Below are positions 1-12,360 of a stretch of 64,000 nt of DNA, piece after piece (the stretch's first letter is position 1; every line of letters begins with the position of its first letter). The translations under genes were made by a program, and so were the position numbers. Origin of the DNA: Flammeovirgaceae bacterium. Lineage in GTDB: Bacteria; Bacteroidota; Bacteroidia; Cytophagales; Cyclobacteriaceae. Under the pieces are notes generated by a model that made no database searches, was not told where the DNA came from, and saw only the letters and a list, made by a program, of their open reading frames with translations. Location of the stretch: positions 1 through 64,000 of the forward strand of contig JAJTGQ010000097.1 of the NCBI GenBank assembly GCA_021299455.1, read 5' to 3'.

Positions 1-321
1 GAATTAGCTTCTTATTTGAAAGAAACATATGGCATTGAGCCTGCTGCTGCTGCAGTTGTTGCTGGCCCTGCGGCTGGTGGTGCTGCTGGCGGTGCTGCTG
101 CTGCTGAAAAAACTAACTTCGATGTAGTATTGAAATCTGCAGGTGCAAACAAACTACAAATCGTGAAGTTGGTGAAAGAATTGACTGGTCTTGGCTTGAA
201 AGAAGCAAAAGATTTAGTTGATGGAGCCCCAAAGACTATCAAAGAAGGCTTACCAAAAGACGAAGCAGAAAACTTGAAGAAGCAACTTACTGAGGCAGGC
301 GCTGAAGTAGAGTTGAAATAA
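1..321 (+). CDS. rplL: 50S ribosomal protein L7/L12 (5' end outside window)
   Basis: The frame is open from base 1 ([14 protein letters not shown]...) to a TAA at 319-321. The track start at 16 is an internal TTG, so the real start lies to the left of the window and roughly 15-20 residues are missing. An Ala/Gly-rich hinge ([17 protein letters not shown]) follows the N-terminal dimerisation part. The C-terminal domain has the typical [20 protein letters not shown] and [16 protein letters not shown] blocks, which contact elongation factors on the ribosome stalk. It is followed by rpoB in the usual rplJL-rpoBC order. Confidence 0.97.
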   Translation, partial: ELASYLKETYGIEPAAAAVVAGPAAGGAAGGAAAAEKTNFDVVLKSAGANKLQIVKLVKELTGLGLKEAKDLVDGAPKTIKEGLPKDEAENLKKQLTEAGAEVELK

Positions 322-361
322 TTCTTGAGGGCGATCGGTACCGTCTGAAAGGTATTTCAGG

Positions 362-389
362 CCCCATTCCTATGCAAATAGGGTTGGGG
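362..389 (+). promoter_or_regulatory. Hairpin in the rplL-rpoB spacer (attenuator or processing site)
   Basis: CCCCATTCCTAT and ATAGGGTTGGGG can form a 12-position stem (ten Watson-Crick pairs, one G-U, one T-T mismatch) closed by a GCAA loop, which is of the stable GNRA type. It is followed by TTTGCCTGTTT, a poor U-run. The position between rplL and rpoB is where other bacteria have a partial terminator or an RNase III site that makes rpoB less expressed than the ribosomal genes. That role is inferred here. Confidence 0.6.
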
Positions 390-465
390 TTTGCCTGTTT
401 ATACTTGTACCCCAGCTTATTGGTTTTTTAAGTCTTATCCGGGAAAATTTTAAACTGTACGCACC

Positions 466-3400
466 TTGGCAAAGAAGACATCAAATAATAGGATTGATTT
501 TTCATCAATCGAAAAAGTATTGGAGTATCCAGACTTTCTGGATATTCAACTTCAGTCGTTTAAAGACTTTTTGCAGATAGAAACGGCTGCCGAAAGAAGG
601 CAGAATGAAGGTCTGTTTAAAGTATTCGCTGAGAATTTCCCTATCGCAGACTCGCGCGAGAACTTCGTGTTGGAGTTTGTGGATTATACCATCGACCCGC
701 CAAAGTATGACGTGGACGAATGTATCGATCGTGGATTAACCTTCTCGGTGCCTTTGAAGGCCAAACTTCGTCTTACATGTAATGATGAAGACAATGAAGA
801 TTTTCAAACCATTGAGCAAGAAGTATTCCTAGGAAATATTCCGTACATGACGGAGAAAGGATCTTTTGTTATCAACGGTGCGGAGCGCGTGATTGTGTCT
901 CAACTCCACCGTTCACCTGGTGTGTTTTTCGCCATGAGTAAACACACTAATGGAACGAAACTCTATTCAGCCAGAATTATCCCTTTCAAAGGTTCTTGGA
1001 TTGAATTTGCCACAGACGTAAACGCGGTCATGTATGCATACATTGATCGGAAGAAGAAGTTTCCAGTTACCACTTTACTTCGAGCAATCGGGTATGGAAC
1101 TGACAAAGATATCCTTGATCTATTTGGATTGTCAGAAGAAGTGGAGGCTAATAAGCCTAACCTAAAAAAATCAGTTGACCGCAAACTAGCAGCTCGGGTG
1201 TTGAAAACCTGGACCGAAGATTTCGTGGACGAAGACACGGGTGAGGTTGTTTCAATTGACCGAAACGAAGTGTTGTTGGAGAGAGATCATATCCTCACAG
1301 CTGAGGATGTTGACACGATCATTGAATCGGGTGTGAAGTCGGTAATTCTTCATCGCGTAGATGTGAACGTGGCCGATTACTACATCATCTTTAATACGCT
1401 CGCGAAAGACAATTCAAATTCAGAAAAAGAAGCGGTCGAGCAAATCTATCGTCAATTAAGAAATACAGAAGCTCCTGACGAACAAACAGCTCGCGATATC
1501 ATTCAGAGTTTATTCTTTAGTGAGAAGCGTTATGACTTAGGTGAGGTGGGGCGTTATAGGATCAACAAAAAACTAGGACTTGACCTAAGCTTCGATCAAC
1601 GCGTATTAACGACTGAGGATATTATCCTCATCGTGAAATACTTGATTGGTTTGATTAACTCTAAAGCTGTTGTGGATGATATTGACCACTTAAGCAATAG
1701 ACGTGTAAGAACTGTAGGTGAGCAATTGTATTCTCAATTTGGTGTAGGATTGGCACGTATGGCCAGAACCATCAAAGAAAGAATGAACGTTCGTGATAAC
1801 GAAGATTTCAAGCCGGTTGACTTGATCAATGCGAGAACATTGTCTTCCGTGATCAATTCGTTCTTTGGAACAAACCAACTTTCACAGTTCATGGATCAAA
1901 CGAATCCATTGGCTGAGATTACACACAAGAGAAGAATGTCGGCACTCGGGCCAGGAGGTCTGTCGCGTGAGCGTGCAGGTTTCGAGGTACGAGATGTGCA
2001 CTATACCCACTATGGTCGTTTATGTACCATTGAAACACCCGAGGGACCAAATATTGGTTTGATTTCATCCCTTTGTGTTCACGCAAAAGTGAACAAGATG
2101 GGCTTTATCGAAACTCCTTATCGCTCAGTTGAAAATGGTAAAGTAAAAGGGAAGGATGTTATTTTCTTGACTGCCGAAGAAGAAGATACGCATAACATCG
2201 CCCAGGCGAATGTGAAAATTAAAGCAGGTGGCGAACTTGAAAACGAGAAAGTGAAAGCTCGTTTCGAGGGAGATTTCCCGGTGGTGGATCCAAAAGAGAT
2301 TCGCTATATGGACATTGCCCCTAACCAGATTGTCTCGATTGCCGCTTCGATGATTCCTTTCTTGGAACACGATGATGCAAACCGTGCCTTGATGGGTTCG
2401 AACATGCAACGTCAAGCGGTGCCATTGATGCGTGCCGAAGCACCTATCGTGGGAACTGGCTTGGAAGGAAGAATTGCGTTGGATTCAAGAGCCTTGATAT
2501 TGGCTGATTCAAGTGGAACGGTTGAATTTGTAGATGCGAAGAAAATTGTCATTAAGTATGACGTTTCAGAAGACCAGCAAATGGTTCGCTTCGATGATGA
2601 GTATAAAACGTACAACCTGATAAAGTTCAGAAGAACCAATCAGGATACTTGTATCAATTTAACGCCACTTGTTAAGAAAGGTGATAAGGTGTCAAAAGGC
2701 CAACCACTGTGTCAGGGATATGGAACAGCAAATGGAGAATTGGCATTAGGTAAAAACTTGTTGGTGGCTTACATGCCGTGGCAAGGATATAACTTTGAGG
2801 ATGCGATCGTTATTTCAGAACGTGTTGTTCGAGATGATGTCTATACTTCTATTCACGTGGAGGAGTTTGAGTTGGAAGTTCGAGACACCAAGCGTGGTGA
2901 GGAGGAATTGACTTCTGAGATTCCAAATGTGAGCGAAGAGGCGATTAAGCATCTGGACGAGAATGGTATTATCAGAGTAGGCGCTGAAGTGAAAGAAGGC
3001 GATATCCTGATAGGCAAAATCACTCCAAAAGGAGAGACAGATCCAACACCAGAAGAGAAATTATTGAGAGCTATCTTTGGAGATAAGGCAGGTGACGTGA
3101 AGGATGCTTCAATGAAAGCACCGCCATCATTGAAAGGTGTTGTAATCGATACGAAGTTATTCTCTCGTCCTAAGAAAGATAAGGACGTACGTACCAAGTC
3201 TAAAAAGGAATTGGATGCGCTGAAGAACCGTTATAGCAAGAGCTTGACGGATCTTAAGAATGAGATGATTAAGAAGCTTACGCATCTATTGACTGGCAAA
3301 ACCAGCCAGGGAGTAAAGCATAAGTTTGGAGACGAACTCATTAGCAAGGGAGTGAAGTTCACAAGCAAGGTGATTGAAAGCAATCTGTTCCCTGACAAGA

Positions 3401-4335
3401 ACATCTATCGTGACGAAAGTAACTATAGCGTGCCAGAGGAAGTGAACTTGATTGTGGACATCAGCTTAGATGGTTGGACGACTGATGATGCAACCAATGA
3501 CTCGGTTTCTGAATTAGTGAAAAACTATCTTAATAAACGTAACTCTATCGCAGGTACGTTTAAGAGAGAACGATTTACATTGGAAGTCGGTGATGAGTTA
3601 CCAACAGGTATCGTACAGCTAGCCAAAGTTTACATCGCTAAAAAGCGTAAGCTTAAAGTGGGTGATAAAATGGCGGGTCGCCACGGTAACAAAGGCGTGG
3701 TTGCTCGTATTGTTCGTGAAGAAGACATGCCGTTCCTGGAAGATGGAACTCCGGTCGATATTTGCTTGAATCCGCTGGGTGTACCTTCTCGTATGAATTT
3801 GGGTCAGATTTATGAAACTGTGTTGGCGTGGGCTGGAAAGAAATTGGGTCGCAGGTATGCTACTCCTATTTTCGATGGTGCTTCATTAGAGCAAGTTTCA
3901 GCAGAGTTGACAGAAGCTGGGTTGCCAGAGTTTGGCAGAACGTATTTGTACGATGGATTGACGGGAGACAAATTCGATCAACCTGTTACTGTAGGAATGG
4001 CGTACATGCTCAAGTTAGGTCACTTGGTGGACGATAAGATGCACGCACGTTCTATAGGACCTTATTCATTGATTACGCAACAACCATTGGGCGGTAAAGC
4101 TCAATTTGGAGGTCAGCGTTTCGGTGAAATGGAGGTATGGGCGATCGAAGCATTTGGTGCTTCTCATATCCTACAGGAAATTTTGACAATTAAATCAGAT
4201 GACGTGATTGGTCGCGCTAAAGCATACGAAGCCATTGTAAAAGGCGAGAATATGCGCAAGCCGAATATACCAGAATCGTTTAATGTGTTAGTGCACGAAT
4301 TGCGTGGTCTCGCATTAGAGATTACGATGGATTAA
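466..4335 (+). CDS. rpoB: DNA-directed RNA polymerase subunit beta
   Basis: 1289 residues, full length for a Bacteroidota beta subunit. It starts with TTG ([24 protein letters not shown]), which matches the usual N-terminus of the family; no ATG fits better. The rifampicin region reads [20 protein letters not shown] with D, H and S (MSALGPGGL) at the classical resistance positions, so it looks wild type. The C-terminal part carries the [16 protein letters not shown] block that binds near the active centre. It is the large catalytic partner of the beta' subunit encoded 103 bp downstream. Confidence 0.98.
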   Translation: MAKKTSNNRIDFSSIEKVLEYPDFLDIQLQSFKDFLQIETAAERRQNEGLFKVFAENFPIADSRENFVLEFVDYTIDPPKYDVDECIDRGLTFSVPLKAKLRLTCNDEDNEDFQTIEQEVFLGNIPYMTEKGSFVINGAERVIVSQLHRSPGVFFAMSKHTNGTKLYSARIIPFKGSWIEFATDVNAVMYAYIDRKKKFPVTTLLRAIGYGTDKDILDLFGLSEEVEANKPNLKKSVDRKLAARVLKTWTEDFVDEDTGEVVSIDRNEVLLERDHILTAEDVDTIIESGVKSVILHRVDVNVADYYIIFNTLAKDNSNSEKEAVEQIYRQLRNTEAPDEQTARDIIQSLFFSEKRYDLGEVGRYRINKKLGLDLSFDQRVLTTEDIILIVKYLIGLINSKAVVDDIDHLSNRRVRTVGEQLYSQFGVGLARMARTIKERMNVRDNEDFKPVDLINARTLSSVINSFFGTNQLSQFMDQTNPLAEITHKRRMSALGPGGLSRERAGFEVRDVHYTHYGRLCTIETPEGPNIGLISSLCVHAKVNKMGFIETPYRSVENGKVKGKDVIFLTAEEEDTHNIAQANVKIKAGGELENEKVKARFEGDFPVVDPKEIRYMDIAPNQIVSIAASMIPFLEHDDANRALMGSNMQRQAVPLMRAEAPIVGTGLEGRIALDSRALILADSSGTVEFVDAKKIVIKYDVSEDQQMVRFDDEYKTYNLIKFRRTNQDTCINLTPLVKKGDKVSKGQPLCQGYGTANGELALGKNLLVAYMPWQGYNFEDAIVISERVVRDDVYTSIHVEEFELEVRDTKRGEEELTSEIPNVSEEAIKHLDENGIIRVGAEVKEGDILIGKITPKGETDPTPEEKLLRAIFGDKAGDVKDASMKAPPSLKGVVIDTKLFSRPKKDKDVRTKSKKELDALKNRYSKSLTDLKNEMIKKLTHLLTGKTSQGVKHKFGDELISKGVKFTSKVIESNLFPDKNIYRDESNYSVPEEVNLIVDISLDGWTTDDATNDSVSELVKNYLNKRNSIAGTFKRERFTLEVGDELPTGIVQLAKVYIAKKRKLKVGDKMAGRHGNKGVVARIVREEDMPFLEDGTPVDICLNPLGVPSRMNLGQIYETVLAWAGKKLGRRYATPIFDGASLEQVSAELTEAGLPEFGRTYLYDGLTGDKFDQPVTVGMAYMLKLGHLVDDKMHARSIGPYSLITQQPLGGKAQFGGQRFGEMEVWAIEAFGASHILQEILTIKSDDVIGRAKAYEAIVKGENMRKPNIPESFNVLVHELRGLALEITMD

Positions 4336-4346
4336 TAAAGTCGGGG

Positions 4347-4403
4347 AGTCCGAAAGTCGGTAAGCTAAGCTTTCGGACTTTCGGACTAATCAACTTTCGG
4401 ACT
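4347..4403 (+). repeat. One-to-three inverted repeat between rpoB and rpoC
   Basis: One copy of AGTCCGAAAG (4347-4356) is followed by three copies of its exact reverse complement CTTTCGGACT at 4370-4379, 4378-4387 and 4394-4403. The left arm can therefore pair with any of three right arms (10 bp perfect stems with loops of 13, 21 or 37 nt). No U-run follows, so it is not a standard terminator. It fills most of the 103 bp rpoB-rpoC spacer. Confidence 0.75.
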
Positions 4404-4438
4404 TAAAAGTGAATTAGTTAACTGAAAACTCAACAAGC

Positions 4439-7400
4439 ATGTCTTTCAGAAAAAATAAAAAGATCAACAACGATTTCTCAAAAATCACTATCAGTTTAGC
4501 TTCGCCAGAATCAATTTTGGAAAGCTCGCATGGTGAGATCACGCAACCGGAGACCATCAATTACAGAACGTATAAGCCAGAGATGGGCGGCTTGTTTTGT
4601 GAGCGTATTTTCGGTCCGGTAAAAGACTGGGAATGTCATTGCGGAAAGTATAAGCGTATTCGTTACAAGGGTATTATCTGCGACCGATGCGGTGTAGAGG
4701 TAACGGAGAAGAAGGTAAGGCGTGAGCGCATGGGGCACATCGAATTGGTGGTACCCGTTGCTCACATCTGGTATTTCCGTTCCTTGCCAAATAAGATCGG
4801 TTACTTGTTAGGCTTGCCAACCAAAAAATTAGATCAGATTATTTACTATGAAAGATATGTGGTAATCGCTCCCGGAATAAAAGAGGAAGATGGTATTAAC
4901 CGCCTTGACTTCTTGACCGAGGAAGAATATCTGGACATAGTAGACAAGCTTCCACGTGAGAATCAGTTATTGGATGATGCTGATCCAAAGAAGTTTATTG
5001 CAAAAATGGGTGCGGATGCGCTAGAGATGTTATTAAGCCGTGTGAAGTTGGATGAACTTTCCTATGAACTTCGCCACCAGGCGGCAACCGATACTTCTCA
5101 ACAACGTAAAGCGGAGGCATTAAAGCGTTTGAAAGTAGTCGAAGCTTTCCGTGAAGCAAACACTCGCGTTGAAAATCGTCCGCAGTGGATGACCATTAAA
5201 ATGGTTCCTGTAATTCCACCTGAGTTACGTCCATTGGTGCCATTGGATGGTGGTCGTTTTGCGACTTCCGATTTGAATGACTTGTACAGACGTGTGATCA
5301 TACGCAATAATCGTTTGAAGAGATTGATTGACATCAAAGCTCCTGAGGTTATTCTACGGAACGAAAAACGCATGTTACAAGAGGCAGTCGATTCATTGTT
5401 CGACAACTCGCGTAAAGTGAATGCTGTACGTTCGGATGGTAACCGTGCCTTGAAGTCGTTGAGCGATATGCTGAAAGGTAAGCAAGGACGTTTCCGCCAA
5501 AACTTATTAGGTAAGCGTGTTGACTACTCAGGCCGCTCGGTAATTGTGGTTGGTCCTGAATTGAAATTGCATGAGTGCGGTTTGCCAAAAGATATGGCAG
5601 CTGAATTATTCAAGCCATTTATTATTCGCAAGCTGATCGAAAGAGGTATTGTGAAAACCGTGAAGTCTGCAAAGAAAATTGTTGATAGAAAGGATCCGGT
5701 TGTTTGGGATATTTTGGAGAACGTATTGAAAGGACATCCTGTTCTTCTCAACCGCGCCCCAACCCTACATAGATTAGGTATACAAGCATTCCAGCCTAAG
5801 TTGATTGAAGGAAAAGCAATCCAATTGCATCCCCTTGTTTGTACTGCATTTAACGCTGACTTTGATGGTGACCAGATGGCCGTGCACATTCCATTAGGTC
5901 AAGAGGCTATTTTAGAAGCATCTGTATTGATGCTTTCATCTCATAACATCTTGAACCCAGCAAATGGTGCGCCTATTACCGTTCCTTCTCAGGACATGGT
6001 GTTGGGTCTATACTATTTGACGAAGGGAAGAAAAGGCGAAAAAGGAGAAGGCAAAACTTTCTATTCTGCTGAAGAGGTAGTGGTTGCTTACAACGAAGGC
6101 AAGCTTTCGAAGCATGCCATCATCAAGGTAAAAGCTAACGTAAAAGATAAAAAGACAGGTGTTGTTACTAGAAAAATGATCGAGACCGTAACGGGTCGAG
6201 TGATCTTTAATCAAGTGATACCTGAGGAAGTTGGTTTTGTAGATGAACTTTTGACAAAGAAGAAACTTCAAACCATTATCGCAGAAGTATTTAAGTATGC
6301 TGGTCAAGCTAAGACTGCTAAGTTCTTGGATGATATCAAAGAACTTGGTTTTCAAATGGCTTACCGTGGAGGTTTGTCAATGGGGTTAGGTGATGTGAAG
6401 GTGCCAGCGGAGAAAAAGAAGTTAGTTGAAGAAGCTCAGAAAGAAGTTGATTCTGTTTGGAATAACTACATGATGGGTTTGATTACTGACAACGAGCGCT
6501 ACAATCAGGTAATCGACATTTGGACCAGAACCAACACGATGTTGACCAATACGCTGATGAAGCAATTGGAAGAAGATCAACAAGGGTTCAACTCTATTTA
6601 TATGATGATGCACTCTGGTGCACGTGGATCACGTGAGCAGATTCGTCAGTTGGGTGGAATGCGTGGATTGATGGCAAAGCCTCAAAAGAATTTGGCGGGT
6701 TCTGTTGGTTCAATCATTGAGAACCCAATCTTATCCAACTTTAAGGAAGGATTAGATGTGTTGGAGTATTTCATTTCTACACACGGTGCGCGTAAAGGTT
6801 TGGCCGACACAGCTTTGAAAACGGCTGATGCAGGTTACTTGACGCGTAGGTTGGTAGACGTTGCCAATGACTTGGTAATTACTGAAGATGATTGTGGTAC
6901 ATTGAGAGGCTTGAAAGTTTCAGCGTTGAAAGACAATGAAGATATAGTAGAGCCATTGTCTGAACGTATTGTGGGTCGTGTGACAGTACACGATATCTAC
7001 GATCCCCTCACAGAGAGATTAATTTGTGCGGGCAACGAAGAAATCACAGACGAGATTGCTAAACAAATTGAGGAAACAAGTATTGAAGAAGTAGAGATAC
7101 GCTCTATTCTTACTTGTGAAACTAAGTTTGGTGGTTGTGCAAAATGCTACGGCCGTAATTTGGCCACTGGCAAAATGGTACAAGAGGGCGAGGCTGTTGG
7201 TGTAATTGCGGCTCAGTCAATCGGTGAGCCTGGTACCCAGCTTACACTTCGTACGTTCCACGTTGGAGGTACAGCGTCCAACATTGCGGTAGATGCAAAC
7301 ATCAAAGCAAAGTTCTCTGGAACAATTGAATTCGAAGGCATCCGTACTGTTGATACAACTGATAAGGATGAGAATAAAGTAAAAGTGGTGATGGGGCGTA

Positions 7401-8722
7401 CTGGAGAGATTCGCATTCTGGACGATGAGAAGCGTGTGCTAATTGCCAATAACGTTCCTTACGGTGCTTACTTGAAAATAAAGGATGGACAGAAAGTTGA
7501 AAAAGGTGCAGAGCTTTGCTACTGGGACCCTTACAACGCAGTTATCCTTTCCGAATTTGATGGAGAGATCGAGTATGAAGCCATCATTGAGGGTCTTACT
7601 TACAAAGAAGAGTCCGATGAACAAACCGGTCACCGCGAGAAAGTGATCACTGATACACGTGACAAGACGAAAAATCCGTCAGTCATTGTAAAAGGGAAGA
7701 CCGACTCAAAAGGTTATAACATGCCGGTAGGAGCTCACTTGGCAGTTGATGCGGGCGAGAAAATCAAGGCTGGACAAGTAATGGCCAAGATTCCTCGTAC
7801 GATGGGTAAGTCTCGCGACATTACGGGTGGTCTTCCACGTGTAACAGAATTGTTTGAAGCACGTAATCCTTCTAATCCAGCTGTTGTCAGCGAGATTGAT
7901 GGAGTGGTGACATATGGTGGTATTAAGCGTGGTAATCGCGAAATATTCATCGAATCAAAAGATGGTGTACAGAAGCGCTACCTAGTTCCTTTGAGCAAGC
8001 ACATTTTGGTGCAGGACAATGACTTCGTGAAAGCGGGTCAACCTCTTTCTGATGGTGCGATTACGCCTTCTGATATTTTATCAATAAAAGGCCCGACTGC
8101 GGTGCAAGAGTATCTTGTGAATGAAATTCAAGAGGTGTATCGCCTGCAAGGTGTGAAGATCAACGACAAACACATTGAGTGTATCGTTAGTCAAATGATG
8201 CAGAAAGTAGAGATTATTGATTCAGGAGATACGACTTTCTTGCCTGGCGAATATGTAGATAAGTTTGAATTCCGTGAGGAGAACGACATGATCTTGGATA
8301 AGAAAGTGGTGATGGATTCTGGCGACTCAACAAGATTCAAAGTTGGGCAGATCATTACGCCTCGCGAATTCCGTGATGAAAACTCTTCATTAAAGAGAAA
8401 AGATCAGCGTATCGTAGAAGTTCGGGATGCGTTGTCAGCTGTGTCTCGTCCGACATTGCAAGGTATTACTCAGGCATCTTTGAAAACAGAAAGCTGGTTG
8501 TCAGCTGCTTCTTTCCAAGAGACCACCAAAGTATTGAGTGAAGCTGCCATCCGTGGTAAGGCTGATCAATTGATGGGCTTGAAGGAAAACGTGATTGTAG
8601 GACATTTGATTCCTGCAGGTACCGGACAACGCAGGTTCAACGACATGATTGTTGGGTCTGAAGAAGACTACCATCGAATGGTCGATGCTCCTGAACGGAA
8701 AGTGAAAGAGTTGCAAGACTAA
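4439..8722 (+). CDS. rpoC: DNA-directed RNA polymerase subunit beta'
   Basis: 1427 residues from an ATG ([16 protein letters not shown]). The N-terminal zinc finger is visible as [20 protein letters not shown]. The catalytic metal loop reads [15 protein letters not shown] with the three invariant aspartates. The bridge-helix and trigger-loop region includes [16 protein letters not shown], and a second zinc site is [14 protein letters not shown]. The long insertion between the trigger-loop halves is normal for this phylum. It lies in the rpoBC operon and ends just before a strong terminator. Confidence 0.98.
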   Translation: MSFRKNKKINNDFSKITISLASPESILESSHGEITQPETINYRTYKPEMGGLFCERIFGPVKDWECHCGKYKRIRYKGIICDRCGVEVTEKKVRRERMGHIELVVPVAHIWYFRSLPNKIGYLLGLPTKKLDQIIYYERYVVIAPGIKEEDGINRLDFLTEEEYLDIVDKLPRENQLLDDADPKKFIAKMGADALEMLLSRVKLDELSYELRHQAATDTSQQRKAEALKRLKVVEAFREANTRVENRPQWMTIKMVPVIPPELRPLVPLDGGRFATSDLNDLYRRVIIRNNRLKRLIDIKAPEVILRNEKRMLQEAVDSLFDNSRKVNAVRSDGNRALKSLSDMLKGKQGRFRQNLLGKRVDYSGRSVIVVGPELKLHECGLPKDMAAELFKPFIIRKLIERGIVKTVKSAKKIVDRKDPVVWDILENVLKGHPVLLNRAPTLHRLGIQAFQPKLIEGKAIQLHPLVCTAFNADFDGDQMAVHIPLGQEAILEASVLMLSSHNILNPANGAPITVPSQDMVLGLYYLTKGRKGEKGEGKTFYSAEEVVVAYNEGKLSKHAIIKVKANVKDKKTGVVTRKMIETVTGRVIFNQVIPEEVGFVDELLTKKKLQTIIAEVFKYAGQAKTAKFLDDIKELGFQMAYRGGLSMGLGDVKVPAEKKKLVEEAQKEVDSVWNNYMMGLITDNERYNQVIDIWTRTNTMLTNTLMKQLEEDQQGFNSIYMMMHSGARGSREQIRQLGGMRGLMAKPQKNLAGSVGSIIENPILSNFKEGLDVLEYFISTHGARKGLADTALKTADAGYLTRRLVDVANDLVITEDDCGTLRGLKVSALKDNEDIVEPLSERIVGRVTVHDIYDPLTERLICAGNEEITDEIAKQIEETSIEEVEIRSILTCETKFGGCAKCYGRNLATGKMVQEGEAVGVIAAQSIGEPGTQLTLRTFHVGGTASNIAVDANIKAKFSGTIEFEGIRTVDTTDKDENKVKVVMGRTGEIRILDDEKRVLIANNVPYGAYLKIKDGQKVEKGAELCYWDPYNAVILSEFDGEIEYEAIIEGLTYKEESDEQTGHREKVITDTRDKTKNPSVIVKGKTDSKGYNMPVGAHLAVDAGEKIKAGQVMAKIPRTMGKSRDITGGLPRVTELFEARNPSNPAVVSEIDGVVTYGGIKRGNREIFIESKDGVQKRYLVPLSKHILVQDNDFVKAGQPLSDGAITPSDILSIKGPTAVQEYLVNEIQEVYRLQGVKINDKHIECIVSQMMQKVEIIDSGDTTFLPGEYVDKFEFREENDMILDKKVVMDSGDSTRFKVGQIITPREFRDENSSLKRKDQRIVEVRDALSAVSRPTLQGITQASLKTESWLSAASFQETTKVLSEAAIRGKADQLMGLKENVIVGHLIPAGTGQRRFNDMIVGSEEDYHRMVDAPERKVKELQD

Positions 8723-8744
8723 TTGAATTGTCAATTAATCGATT

Positions 8745-8784
8745 ATCAATTAGCCGATGGGTAACCATTGGCTAATTGATTTTA
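8745..8784 (+). terminator. Rho-independent terminator after rpoC
   Basis: ATCAATTAGCC (8745-8755) pairs perfectly with GGCTAATTGAT (8770-8780). The stem continues through a G-U pair and ATGG/CCAT to a GTAA (GNRA) loop, 16 pairs in total, and is followed by TTTTATT. It closes the rpoBC unit before the DUF3467 gene. Confidence 0.85.
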
Positions 8785-8809
8785 TTGGCTAACCGAAAAA
8801 TTAAATATT

Positions 8810-9133
8810 ATGGCAGACGACAAAAACATCCCTCCCCAAAATCAGATAAACATTGAGCTATCCGAAGAGATTGCGGAAGGCATTTATTCAAATCTCGCAA
8901 TGATCGCCCACTCCAATAGCGAATTTGTGATTGATTTCATTAGGCTAATGCCAGGTGTTCCAAAAGCAAAGGTCAAATCGCGAATCGTGATTACCCCCGA
9001 ACATGCGAAACGCCTATTGGCCGCCTTGAAAGATAACATTAGCAAATACGAGGCAACATTTGGCGCCATAAAGCAAACCAATGACCTTCCCACTTTCCCA
9101 ATGAATTTTGGAGGTACAATGGGCGAAGCATAG
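8810..9133 (+). CDS. DUF3467 family protein
   Basis: 107 residues starting at ATG (MADDKNIPPQNQINIEL). The pattern IELSEEIAEGIYSNLAMIAH, EFVIDFIRLMPG and SRIVITPEHAKRLLAALKDN is that of the short DUF3467 family, which in Bacteroidota is commonly found between rpoC and the rpsL cluster. No catalytic motif is visible and the function is unknown. The gene stands alone, between the rpoC terminator and the str-operon promoter. A promoter for it is not obvious, so some transcription may come from read-through of the upstream terminator. Confidence 0.85.
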   Translation: MADDKNIPPQNQINIELSEEIAEGIYSNLAMIAHSNSEFVIDFIRLMPGVPKAKVKSRIVITPEHAKRLLAALKDNISKYEATFGAIKQTNDLPTFPMNFGGTMGEA

Positions 9134-9208
9134 TTGGTTTTTAGCTCTTTTTAGGGCTTCGAAATGGCCAAAAAATGCTCCTTCCGCAAAATTTCTTTAC
9201 TCCAAAAT

Positions 9209-9238
9209 TTTGCATCCTTCCAAATTTAAATACCTTTG
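9209..9238 (+). promoter_or_regulatory. Promoter of the rpsL-rpsG-fusA-rpsJ operon
   Basis: TTTG (9209-9212), an 18 nt spacer and TACCTTTG (9231-9238) match the Bacteroidota primary sigma consensus TTTG / TAnnTTTG. The start codon of rpsL is 37 nt further on. An inverted repeat, GCAAAATTT (9186-9194) and AAATTTTGC (9205-9213), covers the upstream box and could be an operator or simply a small hairpin. Confidence 0.8.
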
Positions 9239-9275
9239 CAGTCCTTATTTTTAAAGGTTTTAAAAGAAAACATAA

Positions 9276-9695
9276 ATGCCTACCATTCAGCAACTTGTGA
9301 GAAAAGGTCGGACAAAATTGACTTTTAAGTCAAAGTCTCCAGCCCTTGATTCATCGCCTCAGCGTAGGGGCGTGTGTACTCGTGTGTACACAACCACCCC
9401 AAAAAAGCCCAATTCTGCTATGAGAAAGGTTGCCCGTGTGCGCCTGACCAACCAGAAAGAGGTGAATGCTTACATCATGGGCGAAGGCCACAACCTTCAA
9501 GAACACTCTATCGTGCTAGTGCGCGGTGGTCGTGTAAAGGATCTGCCAGGAGTAAGATACCACATTGTACGTGGAGCACTCGATACAGCAGGTGTCAATG
9601 GACGCAAGCAAAGCCGTTCTAAGTATGGCGCAAAACGTCCTAAGGCAGGGGCTGCAGCTCCGGCAGCTAAGGGAGCACCGGCAAAAAAGAAATAA
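9276..9695 (+). CDS. rpsL: 30S ribosomal protein S12
   Basis: 139 residues with the conserved [20 protein letters not shown] and [17 protein letters not shown] blocks. The lysines that change in streptomycin resistance (in KKPNS and RVKDLPG) are the wild-type residues. The C-terminus is extended by an Ala/Lys-rich tail ([14 protein letters not shown]), common in this phylum. It is the first gene of the str operon, 37 nt after a good promoter, with rpsG 20 nt downstream. Confidence 0.98.
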   Translation: MPTIQQLVRKGRTKLTFKSKSPALDSSPQRRGVCTRVYTTTPKKPNSAMRKVARVRLTNQKEVNAYIMGEGHNLQEHSIVLVRGGRVKDLPGVRYHIVRGALDTAGVNGRKQSRSKYGAKRPKAGAAAPAAKGAPAKKK

Positions 9696-9715
9696 AGCAT
9701 TCAAAATAGTTAGCC

Positions 9716-10186
9716 ATGAGAAAGTCAAAACCAAAGAAAAGATACCTTCTTCCTGATCCTAAGTTCAACGATACATTGGTCACTAAGTTCGTGAACTATA
9801 TGATGAACGATGGCAAGAAAAGTATTGCCTACAATATTTTCTATGATGCCATCGAGCAAGTAGAGAAAAAAGCGGGCGGTGAAAATGGCCTAGAGGTATG
9901 GAAGCGTGCCATGAGCAATGTAACGCCAGGTGTAGAAGTGAAAAGCCGTAGGGTAGGTGGTGCTACTTTTCAGGTACCTGTAGAAATTCGCCCTGAACGC
10001 AAGATCAATTTGAGTATCAAATGGTTGATCGACTATGCACGGGCTCGTGGTGAAAAAACGATGATGGATAGACTGGCGGGAGAAATCCTTGCTGCATCCA
10101 AAGGCGAAGGTGCTGCGATCAAGAAGAAAGACGATACGCACCGCATGGCAGAAGCGAACAAAGCATTCTCTCATTTTAGATTTTAA
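9716..10186 (+). CDS. rpsG: 30S ribosomal protein S7
   Basis: 156 residues, normal for S7. Recognisable blocks are [35 protein letters not shown], and [17 protein letters not shown], which belong to the 16S rRNA 3'-domain binding surface. The C-terminal [21 protein letters not shown] is also typical. It sits between rpsL and fusA in the usual order. Confidence 0.98.
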   Translation: MRKSKPKKRYLLPDPKFNDTLVTKFVNYMMNDGKKSIAYNIFYDAIEQVEKKAGGENGLEVWKRAMSNVTPGVEVKSRRVGGATFQVPVEIRPERKINLSIKWLIDYARARGEKTMMDRLAGEILAASKGEGAAIKKKDDTHRMAEANKAFSHFRF

Positions 10187-10225
10187 TTAAATCCTCAATC
10201 ATAACTCTTAATTCTAACATCTTTC

Positions 10226-12340
10226 ATGGCAAGGGATTTAAAGTACACTAGAAATATCGGTATAGCAGCACACATTGATGCTGGAAAAACTACAACCACA
10301 GAGCGAATCCTTTATTATGCCGGTGTGAACCATAAAATCGGTGAAGTACATGAAGGTGCAGCAACAATGGACTGGATGGCGCAAGAACAAGAACGTGGTA
10401 TTACTATCACTTCTGCTGCGACTACCGTGCATTGGAAGTATCGCCAAAAAGAGTATCATGTAAATATTATTGATACACCGGGACACGTTGATTTTACCGT
10501 TGAGGTAAATCGCTCCCTTCGGGTGTTAGATGGTCTTGTTTTTTTGTTTAGTTCAGTTGATGGAGTAGAACCCCAATCAGAAACGAACTGGCGGTTGGCA
10601 GATAACTACAAAGTGGCTCGCATCGGTTTTGTAAACAAAATGGATCGTTCGGGTGCTGACTTTTTAGGGGTTTGTAACCAAGTAAGGGATAAATTAGGTA
10701 GCAAGGCAGTTGCTTTGCAATTACCGATCGGTGCGGAAGATAACTTTAAGGGTGTGGTTGATTTGATCAACAACCGTGGTATCATTTGGAATGAGCATGA
10801 CAAGGGAATGACCTTTCAAGAAGTGCCTATTCCTGACGATATGAAGGAGGAAGCTCACGAATATCGGGAGAAATTGCTGGAAGCAGTTGCTGAATACGAT
10901 GAGACATTGATTGAGAAGTTCTTTGAAGATCCAAACTCAATCACTGAGGCTGAGATATTGTCTGCATTACGAAAGGCAGTAATCGATATGAAAATCGTTC
11001 CCATGGTCTGCGGTTCTTCGTTCAAGAACAAAGGCGTACAAACGATGCTAGATTATGTGATGGAATTATTGCCATCACCGTTGGATAAAGATGAGATTAT
11101 TGGAACGGATCCTGATACAGATTTGCCGGTGACCATCAGACCTGATGAGAAGGAGCCTTTCGTAGCTTTGGCATTCAAAATAGCCACAGACCCATTCGTA
11201 GGGCGTTTGTGTTTTATACGTGCTTACTCAGGTGTGCTGGAATCTGGTTCATATGTGTATAACACACGCACTCAATCAAAGGAAAGAATTTCTCGCGTGT
11301 TCCAAATGCACGCTAACAAGCAAAATCAGATTGAAAGATTACCTGTAGGTGATATCGGTGCTGTTGTTGGATTTAAAGATATTAAGACGGGCGATACTTT
11401 GTGTGATGAAAAGCGTAAAGTGATATTGGAATCGATGATTTTCCCGGAGCCAGTTATTGGTTATGCGATCGAACCTAAGAAGCAGGCAGACTCTGACAAG
11501 TTGGGGATGGCCATTGCGAAATTGGTGGAGGAAGATCCAACTCTTCGAGTGAATACAGATCATGAAACAGGTCAGGTTATTCTTCGTGGAATGGGTGAGT
11601 TGCACTTGGAGATTATTATTGACCGCTTGAAGCGTGAATTCAAAGTAGAGATCAACCAAGGAGCGCCTCAGGTTGCCTACAAAGAAGCACTTACTAAGTC
11701 AATTGAGCACAAAGAGGTTTACAAAAAGCAGACGGGTGGTCGTGGTAAGTTTGCCGATATTGTGTTCGAGATTGGGCCACGCGAACTAGGTCCTGAAGAT
11801 AAGCCAGGTCTGGAGTTTGAAAATGACATCGTAGGTGGTGTGATCCCTCGCGAATTCATTCCTGCTATCCAAAAAGGTTTTGAGCAGTCTATGGTGAATG
11901 GCCCGTTAGCTGGTTATCCAATTGACTCAATGAAAGTGAGATTGTACCACGGTTCTTTCCACGATGTTGACTCTGATTCATTGTCATTTGAATTGGCGGC
12001 TCGCATTGGATTTAAAGAGGCAGCTCGCAAATGCGCTCCTCAATTGTTAGAACCAATCATGGGTGTTGAAGTTATTTCTCCAGACGAGTATACAGGTTCC
12101 GTAACGGGTGACTTAAACAGAAGAAGGGGAATCATGAAAGGAATGGATATGAGAGGTGGGGCGCAAGTGATTAAAGCAGATGTGCCGCTGAAAGAGCTTT
12201 TCGGTTATATCACAGACCTTAGAACACTTACCTCAGGTCGCGCTTCAGCGAACTTAACGTTCTCTCACTATTCACCTGTTCCTAGAAATTTAGCTGATAA
12301 AGTTATTGAAGAAGTAAAAGGCGCTGTTGCCACAAAATAA
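10226..12340 (+). CDS. fusA: Elongation factor G
   Basis: 704 residues. The GTPase domain shows [17 protein letters not shown] (P-loop), [12 protein letters not shown] (G3) and [10 protein letters not shown] (G4). The switch I region has [11 protein letters not shown]. Domains II-V follow, including the domain IV loop [14 protein letters not shown] and the C-terminal [22 protein letters not shown]. The protein drives translocation of tRNA and mRNA on the ribosome. Position between rpsG and rpsJ argues for the translational EF-G rather than a recycling paralogue. Confidence 0.98.
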   Translation: MARDLKYTRNIGIAAHIDAGKTTTTERILYYAGVNHKIGEVHEGAATMDWMAQEQERGITITSAATTVHWKYRQKEYHVNIIDTPGHVDFTVEVNRSLRVLDGLVFLFSSVDGVEPQSETNWRLADNYKVARIGFVNKMDRSGADFLGVCNQVRDKLGSKAVALQLPIGAEDNFKGVVDLINNRGIIWNEHDKGMTFQEVPIPDDMKEEAHEYREKLLEAVAEYDETLIEKFFEDPNSITEAEILSALRKAVIDMKIVPMVCGSSFKNKGVQTMLDYVMELLPSPLDKDEIIGTDPDTDLPVTIRPDEKEPFVALAFKIATDPFVGRLCFIRAYSGVLESGSYVYNTRTQSKERISRVFQMHANKQNQIERLPVGDIGAVVGFKDIKTGDTLCDEKRKVILESMIFPEPVIGYAIEPKKQADSDKLGMAIAKLVEEDPTLRVNTDHETGQVILRGMGELHLEIIIDRLKREFKVEINQGAPQVAYKEALTKSIEHKEVYKKQTGGRGKFADIVFEIGPRELGPEDKPGLEFENDIVGGVIPREFIPAIQKGFEQSMVNGPLAGYPIDSMKVRLYHGSFHDVDSDSLSFELAARIGFKEAARKCAPQLLEPIMGVEVISPDEYTGSVTGDLNRRRGIMKGMDMRGGAQVIKADVPLKELFGYITDLRTLTSGRASANLTFSHYSPVPRNLADKVIEEVKGAVATK

Positions 12341-12360
12341 ATCTAAAAGACGTTTAGATC

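Noticed and set aside
9374-9756. Overlapping small ORFs inside rpsL and rpsG on both strands
   Set aside because: They lie within conserved ribosomal genes and follow from their codon use.
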